From: Riptortus pedestris
Taxonomy: Eukaryota > Arthropoda > Insecta > Hemiptera > Alydidae
DNA length: 64,000 nucleotides
NCBI GenBank assembly: GCA_019009955.1
Contig: CM032228.1
Coordinates: forward strand, 73,472,001 to 73,536,000
Direction: 5' to 3'
The notes under the pieces: model-generated
Told to the model about the DNA's origin: nothing
The model's database searches: none
The model's input: only the letters and a program-made list of their open reading frames with translations
In this document: piece by piece, positions 57,782 to 64,000 of the stretch
How positions within the stretch are numbered: position 1 is the first letter of the stretch
Layout of the letters: each line of letters starts with the position of its first letter
Translations under genes and position numbers: made by a program

Positions 57782-58367
57782 GTCCGTCACCCAGAGCTGC
57801 GTTAACTAAGCAGATTTCTCACAAGCGACACTTATTTGCATTTAACTCAAAACTTAAAAGTTGAATGAGAACAATATTTGGTATTTAAGCTTCAAATAAA
57901 GTGCTTCATAGCATAATAGAATATTGTTAATATGAAATAAGTAGGAGTGGGGCTTTACGGAAGACCGAAAACTAAAAAATGCAAATATCTCAGTTAATAA
58001 TCAAGATAGTGAAAAAATGTACATAACAACATTTATAAAACATTACATTTGTAATAAGATTGTTTCTATACAATTTTTCGATCCGACGCATAATAACGGA
58101 GACATTAAGAATTTTCAAAATTCTCCCCCTCTAAACCCCCACCCCCCCCTGGTCCGATTTCCGCCGTTAACGAAGTTTGGTAACGATAAGACAAAAATTG
58201 CGACCGCTAGAGCTGCAACAGACAAATATATATATATACAGTTTTGCACAGACCTCATTTTCCTCATCTCCTGGGTAGGATCGATGGACTTTTGAAGAAT
58301 GATTTCGAAACTCTCATCATGAGTACGACCTCAATAGCAGATTTCCCTTAAGGGAAATCTGCTAAAA
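57782..58367 (+). mobile_element. HINE copy, full length
   Basis: 5' GTCCGTCACCCAGAGCTGCG; AATATTTGGTATTTAAGCTTC; ATCTCAGTTAATAATCAAG; C-rich block; CGACCGCTAGAGCTGCAACA; short TA; CTGGGTAGGATCGATGGACT; 3' hairpin TTTCCCTTAAGGGAAATCTGCTAAAA. A near-consensus copy. Confidence 0.9.
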
Positions 58368-58412
58368 CCCAGGTCTGTTTGGAAGATATTAGAAGAGCTT
58401 TGGAAGAAAATC

Positions 58413-59045
58413 CGCCCGTCATGCACTTGCTGCGTTAACTAAACAGATTTCCCTTCGTCCGTCACATATTTGCATTTATCTCAAAACGTAAAAGTCCAAT
58501 GAGAACAATATTTGGTATGAAGGCATTAAAGAAAGTGTTTCATAATATTGTTGTAAATATGACGAATAGGAGAGGGGTTTTACTGAAGGCTGAAAATTAA
58601 ATAATTTGGATTATCTTCTTTAATGTTTATGGTAGAGAAAATATGTATATAACAACATTTATAGGAAATTACATTTACAATAACATTGGTTCAATATACT
58701 TTTTCAATCCGACTTATATAAACGAATATATTTGGAATTTTCGAAATCCTCCCCTCTAAACCCCCCCCTTCCCACAGTCTGAATTTCAGCCGTTAAAAAA
58801 TCTGTTTCTTTTTACATAAAACGCTTGTATATCGAGTTTAGTAACTAAACAAAAAGTGTAGTAGTTAAACAAAAATTGCGAACGCTAGAACAGTAACAGA
58901 CATATATATATATATATAATTTTGAACGGACCTCATTTTCGTCATATCCTAGGTTGGATCGATGGGCATTTGAGGAAATGTTTCCAAAATCGCGCCATGA
59001 GTACAATCACAATAGCTGATTTCCTATAAGGGAAATCTGCTAAAA
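58413..59045 (+). mobile_element. HINE copy, full length, tandem partner
   Basis: 5' GCCCGTCATGCACTTGCTGC; same internal order; 3' hairpin CTGATTTCCTATAAGGGAAATC with CTGCTAAAA at 59037-59045. The sequence after it (59046 onward) resembles that after the first copy, so the pair looks like a duplicated unit. Confidence 0.88.
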
Positions 59046-59679
59046 GCCACATCTGTTTGGAATATATTAAAAGACGTCAGAGAAGAGTGACCATCGGAAT
59101 AAAATCCAGCTAATAAATTTATACGGGGCATGTGATAACGATTGAGTTGTAGAATTAGGAATTTTGGAACATTATAACCCAGCAGTCTGCCAAAAAAAAA
59201 ATACTTTCTTCATCAAACACTTGCTACTCAAATGAGCTTATTTTGACCTAGGCATTTAATTAATCTGCAGACTGTAAAGAGAATTTTAAAAGAATGATTG
59301 AATTTTCAAACGCAATAAAAGAATGCATCTATTATAATTCATTAAAACTCTACAAGAAAGATAATAAATTATATGCATAAATGGACTGCCTTCACTGGCA
59401 CTAACTTGTTATGGACCAACTAAAAGTTGCTTAGTTGACAACACGTGTCAACACAAATAAACTTTTGAATACACTTTTGAATAATCTTGTAGATGTCACA
59501 CAATATGTCAGACTACGCACAATATTAATTTAAAAAAATTAAAATACTGTAGAACATAATTTTTCCAGCTACTAAACAGTAATTATTGTTTGGTTATAAA
59601 TATGGCTTAGTGACCTTAAAATCTTTGGAATTAAATTGAATTCTACAAGCCTCCATACTTTGTCAGGTATTCTAATCGC
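59046..59679. other. Unassigned; begins with a repeat of the 58368-58412 flank
   Basis: CCACATCTGTTTGGAATATATTAAAAG here parallels CCAGGTCTGTTTGGAAGATATTAGAAG at 58369. The rest is not recognised. Confidence 0.5.
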
Positions 59680-59925
59680 ACCAGAAATAGAGGGAGGGGC
59701 TCAAAATTTCAAATATTTCCTTTGTTGTGAGTCGGATAGATAAATTTTACAGGACTAATCTTGTTGAACTATTGATGTTCTTCAATTGTTGCTCCATACA
59801 TTTATTCGATAACTCATAATTAAAAGAGTTATTCGTATTTACTTATTTTCAGCCTTATGACGTGAGTCATACCAGCAGGTAGGAAATCTGGTTAGTTTAC
59901 GTAGCCCCTGCATGTCGGACGTTTT
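59680..59925 (-). mobile_element. HINE 5' half, variant subfamily
   Basis: GAGTCGGATAGATAAATTTT, GAGTTATTCGTATTTACTT, TTTCAGCCTTATGACGTGAG, ending GTAGGAAATCTGGTTAGTTT, CGTAGCCCCTGCATGTCGGAC. Confidence 0.7.
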
Positions 59926-59929
59926 TTTA

Positions 59930-60290
59930 AATTCCGTTGCGTCGACCTTTCTTGATGGAAACTGAAGGGATGTATAGTTAATATCAAGTACATGACGCTG
60001 GCATTTGTTGAGGTTCTCTCTGAGTTTCCATCTGCTATTATTGAGTCTGGCAATGACCCTAATAGTATGATCATTATGCCATTTAGCTGCAAAATGGAAA
60101 CATGCTGGCACGTTTTTCTTTTCCTCAGTTTTCTTGCATAATTTCTCATTTGGCTTTTAGTCTTTACGAGGAACGAGTCAGATTGGCTCAACTGTCGCAG
60201 TCTATGTATTTTTATAAAAATTGGCGAAAGTTCTACATGTTTTACATAATATTCAGTAGCAGTTTCCCAAATATGTATTCATAATTATAT
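59930..60290 (-). other. Open-frame remnant of unknown origin
   Basis: A minus-strand frame reads KWHNDHTIRVIARLNNSRWK, then LRENLNKCQRHVLDINYTSL, from 60095 down to about 59935. The composition is protein-like (Trp, His, charged residues spread evenly) and may be the tail of a retroelement nuclease protein, but I cannot name it. It runs into HINE sequence at its 3' side. Confidence 0.3.
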
Positions 60291-60329
60291 GAGGGGTGAT
60301 ATATGGAAATGCTTAAAATGATAATTTCA

Positions 60330-60743
60330 AAAGCATCATTTCTATAAACTCACCTAGACGCCTCCTCTCAAATAAGAAAACCCGTAATTAATGACTGGAA
60401 TAATTTATGGTATAACACTGACAGTAAACTTAGAGAAATCAAATCAAACACGTTTAACTGAACTTCAAGTAATAGACACGCTAGAAGAGAAGAAATTGTA
60501 CTTGCACGGCTACGCACAGGGCACATTAGACTAACACATTCATATCTAATGGGCAGGGAAGATGAACCTATATGTCGCTACTGCAACAGAACGCTGACTG
60601 TAAAACACATGCTAACTGACTGCACACAAGTGAAAACGTACCCATGGCCCAAAAATTTATGCGAACTACTAGCCGGTAGTAGCCAATTTATAGATGATGT
60701 TTTTAAGTATTTAAGAAATAATGGATTATTTGATGAAACATAA
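60330..60743 (+). pseudogene. LINE C-terminal zinc-binding tail
   Basis: Frames read VINDWNNLWYNTDSKLREIK, a stop, then HARREEIVLARLRTGHIRLT, HSYLMGREDEPICRYCNRTL, TVKHMLTDCTQVKTYPWP, finishing FDDVFKYLRNNGLFDET-like residues and TAA at 60741-60743. CRYCNRTL...H...C is the C-x2-C metal-binding tail of RNase H LINEs. RNase H and RT are absent (5' truncated). Confidence 0.82.
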
Positions 60744-61365
60744 AAGCCATTATTTAAGTTATATATAGCACGTAGAAAAGTTTTATCTCCTTCCAGTTTA
60801 ACTATTTATAGTTTTTCATTTATTTTTGTGTTTTTCCCCTCATGTTGTAAATATACTAAAAATTTATACTTAGTTTTGTCCATTCTATTTATTTTGTTAT
60901 TATTATTATTATTTATTAACGTCCACATTTTGCAACTAAGGCTAACCGGGACGGGTTATCTACAGGTTACCACCCTTTTCTAGCCAGGGCGGGGCTAAGG
61001 ATTTTATTTAATGAATTTCGTCACTAAATAAATTCCCTTGCCCAGGCGGGAATCGAACTCGCCACTCTAGGATTACCATGTGCGATTAAAGGCAACGCTT
61101 TAACTCGCATGGCTAACCTGCGTAAAACTTGTAAAATTTGTAAAACTTAGCTTTGTAAAAATGTTAATATTTATTTAATTTTGTAAAACTATATTCTAAC
61201 ATGTTAAAAGATGAACCGCCATTGTAGCAGCATGGTTCTATTTATTTTGTACATATGTACAATTCAGCTTTGTAAAAATTTTATTATTTATTTAATTTTG
61301 TAAAATTATATTCTAACATGTTTAAAGATGAATCGCCATTGTAGCGACAACTGAAATAAATAATA
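60744..61365 (+). mobile_element. LINE 3' UTR with SINE insertion and internal duplication
   Basis: The UTR runs to 60892, is split by a minus-strand SINE (60893-61127), and continues with two copies of a 117-bp unit (AGCTTTGTAAAAAT at 61149 and 61266; CATGTTxAAAGATGAAxCGCCATTGTAGC). It ends GACAACTGAAATAAATAATAAT. Confidence 0.65.
60893..61127 (-). mobile_element. tRNA-derived SINE, full length
   Basis: On the minus strand: GCAGGTTAGCCATGCGAGTTAAAGCGTTGCC head, B box GGCGAGTTCGATTCCCGC, GGGAATTTATTTAGTGACGA, CTGGCTAGAAAAGGGTGG, CCCGGTTAGCC, GTGGACGTTAATAAATAATAATAATAA tail. Confidence 0.9.
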
Positions 61366-62466
61366 ATATATAAACTCACCAACATCATGTCAGTAGGCCA
61401 AAACAGAAGATGCTTTCGACATTCTCTACAACCTATCGGCGAATCATTACCTCTTGCAGGATACGGCCTACTGAGAGATGGCTTTCTAACGATTCTGCCC
61501 CTTAGTGGAATTGTCTCCATTTCCCTGATGTATTTCTTATTGGATAGTCAATAGATAACTGTACGTTTCATTGTCCCCAATATCTCTCTCGATACCATTG
61601 AACTAAGAACACCCCGTTCACGAGAACAACTATATGTCATAGTGTGAGTGAATACAATAACAATATATGAAACAAGAGAATGGTAATAAGAATATGACAA
61701 TAATAATAAATTCGTCATTCGAAGTATTACAGTCCACTTTTGAACATGTACGTTACTTCCATGCCAACTTAACAGCAACTAAGAGAAAAATTTTAAGATA
61801 CTGAACACTTAAAAAGGAACAGCTCTAAGTAATAAAGATTTTCAGCTATATAAAACATTGGAAAAGGTGTGTGAAAGTTAAGTGTAATGCAGATGAAATA
61901 TATTAAAATATATATAATTAAAAATTAAAGCTTTCAACGACACAGGCAAATAGTTTAGATTGGAATCAGTAAAAAAATGGCCACCATTCAAATCAGCCAT
62001 TTATGATAAATGATCAAATAAATTCCAAATCCTATACAATACAAATATTCTAATATACAATAATGTACCTACTACTTAAAAGCTAAATCATTAATATAAA
62101 TTCACACTTTCATTTTCACTAAAATTTCTTTAAATTTTTAATTTATGCACTTATTTCTTAACAAGAAACTACAGCTCAACATGAGTCTGACCATTTATAC
62201 GTGATTTTAATTCCCATTTCCATTCCAGCTCCGCCACTTTGTAAGCAATACAAAGAACGTCAGATAGTATTTCTGATCCGTTTCTGTGTTTAACCTTAGT
62301 GAGCGCCTGATACAAACGAACCGAGGACTTTAAAGTGGGAATAGCTTCATATCATCAAATCAAATGAGTAGGAATAAGGGTTTGCGAAAATCACATCTTC
62401 AGGAATCTCTTAGGTAAATCATAATATATATTTATTATATTAGTATATTACTATATGTACATACAA

Positions 62467-62467
<1 letters not shown>
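61366..62467. other. No recognisable feature
   Basis: Unassigned. Minus-strand frames of 76-78 codons at 61284-61778 match nothing I know. Confidence 0.45.

Positions 62468-62506
<39 letters not shown>
62468..62506. repeat. (GT)n microsatellite
   Basis: About 38 nt uninterrupted GT. Confidence 0.95.
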
Positions 62507-62507
<1 letters not shown>

Positions 62508-62599
62508 GATGTTGTTGACCTTCTTTTTTTACATAATTTATACTTTTGCAGGCCATTTTAGTTCAAAGAAATCATTGATATTCAACTTCAATGTAATAT

Positions 62600-62780
62600 A
62601 CATAGATTCTTTATTGTTTTGGTGTGCCAACAGTGGGCCCTGTCGATGAAGCACTGCGTCGAAAGCGCTAGTCGCTATAATAAATCATTATTCTGGAAGT
62701 TTGGCCGTCTTTACCCAATCTGCAATATAATTCACATCCACCGCCAAACCCAACTTAGAATTACAAATGGATGCCGTCAA
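62600..62780 (+). mobile_element. PLE-terminus-like segment with hammerhead-like motif
   Basis: CTGTCGATGAAGC-ACT-GCGTCGAAAGCGCTAGTCGCTATAATAAATCATTATTCTGG aligns with the fold-back 1 arm (CTGTCGATGATGC-ACA-GCATCGAAAGCGCGTTACCG...AATAAATTATTATAGTGG). Stem III AGCG/CGCT is followed by A, an allowed cleavage base, but the A6 position is U. No inverted partner within reach. Confidence 0.45.
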
Positions 62781-63401
62781 AAATATACTAGAGATAAGGT
62801 AATCGCGGTGTTATATCAAGATGTATCTAGGACCCCCTTATAGCGATGGTTCATGTCCCGAATTATAAGTAGTCTCCAAGGTTGATCATCCAGGATTCTC
62901 ATGTCTCAAGAAAAGTCAGAGAAACAGACACATTTCTAATCCAGACAACAAATATTTACAGCTATATGAGTAATTGGAGTAATTTTCTGAACACGTTAAT
63001 AATAGAAGTCAAACGAATAAGAAAAATTCTAGTTAATTATATAGGAGGCCTACGAATGATCTCATATAATGCACTTTTTGTAGGCCATATCCATTGCATA
63101 ATAGATAACCTCCTAAAGGTGTTCTAAAGAAACTTTTATTATTCATATGATGTTCTTTTATCTTGCCCATGAGAGGTTTTTAGTATATACACCAAATAAT
63201 TTGGTGGTGTCTAGGAAAGACTATTATTCTCCTTTACGGTTTTTTTTTTTTTTGGGAGTCTACATTTAAAATACAATCAAAATCGAGGGAAAAACCCACC
63301 CGAAGTTTTTTTCCTCAGAGAAGGAAATATTCTTCAAATTCAAAGGGATAACTGAGAAAAATCATGTAGAAATTAGGAAAACATTATTTTCACAATTGGC
63401 T
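62781..63401. other. No recognisable feature
   Basis: Unassigned. Confidence 0.5.
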
Positions 63402-63530
63402 TATTATTCTTATTTGATAACGTCCAATTTGTGCTGCTAATTGGAACGGATTTTCTCCTGGTTACCACCACATTTTAGCCACGATGGGATTAAGGATTTC
63501 ACTTAGTGAGTCCGTCACCAAATAATTTCA
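63402..63530 (-). mobile_element. SINE 3' half
   Basis: TTATTATTCTTATTTGATAACGTCCA, GCTAATTGGAACGGATT, GGTTACCACCACATTTTAGCCA, TCACTTAGTGAGTCCGTCACC are the reverse complement of the SINE body and 3' half. Confidence 0.75.
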
Positions 63531-64000
63531 TATGCTCTAGTTTCCCCCAAAAAAGGCATTAATATTATATATTTAATATTATCTTTAGTGTTGACTAAAA
63601 CGGTTAAATGTCGAGTATTGTATAGATCAAATAAATATTTTCTAGTTAAGAACTTAAAAACTTTAAAGTTAGTCTTGTCGCCACAATACTAATTTGCAGG
63701 CACCATCACACTACGCATTATGCACTTTGGGAGTTCCAGTGTAACGCATTGAAGAATACATATGCCATTTCGTTTTAAATATTTTTTTTTTATTTCAGAA
63801 TCCATTCTTTTTCCCATAGAATTTTTTCAAAAATAATTTGGTTGGCTACAACTTATATGTCGCGGCATTTTTCAATAAAACGTTCCGTTTCTGAAATAAA
63901 TATTTGTGCTTTTATGGCTAAAGCATGCGTCAAATCGAAAAATTTACCGATATAAAATCGTTTTAGAATTTGATTTTCTACAACAATCCGTCATAAAAAA
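63531..64000. other. No gene; a weak HINE-like scrap
   Basis: 63583-63660 (TTTAGTGTTGACTAAAACGG, TAAATGTCGAGTATTGTATAGATC) resembles the scrap at 4240-4330 and, loosely, the HINE segment before the (TA)n. The rest is unassigned. Confidence 0.4.

Overview
The window is animal nuclear DNA and almost certainly from an arthropod, perhaps an insect with a large, repeat-rich genome. It is AT-rich and contains no operons, no rRNA or true tRNA genes and no confidently identified host gene. Nearly every recognisable segment is a transposable element or a microsatellite. The mix (R1/I-like and RTE-like LINEs, Penelope-like elements, hAT and Tc1 relics, a gypsy-type solo LTR, a tRNA-derived SINE) points to an invertebrate. 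The exact taxon cannot be read from the sequence.

The most abundant element is a non-autonomous family with about 30 full, partial or nested copies. Its 5' end begins near GTCCGTCACGCAG and carries AGCAGATTTCCC about 30 nt inside. An internal (TA)n tract lies in the 3' third. The 3' end is a perfect hairpin, AGCAGATTTCCC-TTAA-GGGAAATCTGCT, followed by AAA. This is the layout of Helentron-associated (HINE/DINE-1-like) elements, and I call it the HINE family. A second family, called 'E' here, starts at CTAGC...CCCGGCTTCGCCCGGG and ends at GACAGAGGTTACAATT. It contains 2-4 tandem units of about 298 bp and is bounded by (TA)n on both sides. At 13.4-17.2 kb and 32.2-33.8 kb, E copies sit inside the (TA)n tract of a HINE copy.

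The best-preserved autonomous element is a Penelope-like element (PLE) at 9086-12801 with a 10-bp target-site duplication (TSD). It has one frameshift in a reverse transcriptase/GIY-YIG endonuclease gene and an inverted copy of its own 3' end, about 796 bp long, placed upstream of the gene. Body-less PLE fold-backs occur at 19.2 kb (8-bp TSD) and as an adjacent pair at 31.19-31.70 kb, whose arms of about 122 nt are near-perfect palindromes. Several PLE termini carry hammerhead-ribozyme-like motifs.

Layout by region: 0-2.5 kb, LINE ends and a HINE; 3.5-8.6 kb, HINEs, a hAT MITE at 5300-5679 and microsatellites; 9-12.8 kb, the PLE; 13-18.9 kb, nested HINE/E; 19-21 kb, a PLE fold-back, a solo LTR and a HINE pair; 24-30 kb, LINE relics, a PLE fragment and a SINE; 31-34 kb, nested HINEs holding PLE fold-backs, an E copy and a hAT MITE; 36.5-41.6 kb, E, SINE, HINE and a Tc1 relic; 42-47.7 kb, LINE relics and HINEs; 48.7-55.2 kb, E copies, HINEs and SINEs; 55.6-60 kb, HINE clusters; 60-64 kb, a LINE tail, SINEs and a PLE-like terminus. 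Nothing in the window works as a cellular pathway. The interactions are between mobile elements: LINEs probably supply retrotransposition to the SINE, the PLE makes fold-back derivatives, and HINE microsatellites act as landing sites.
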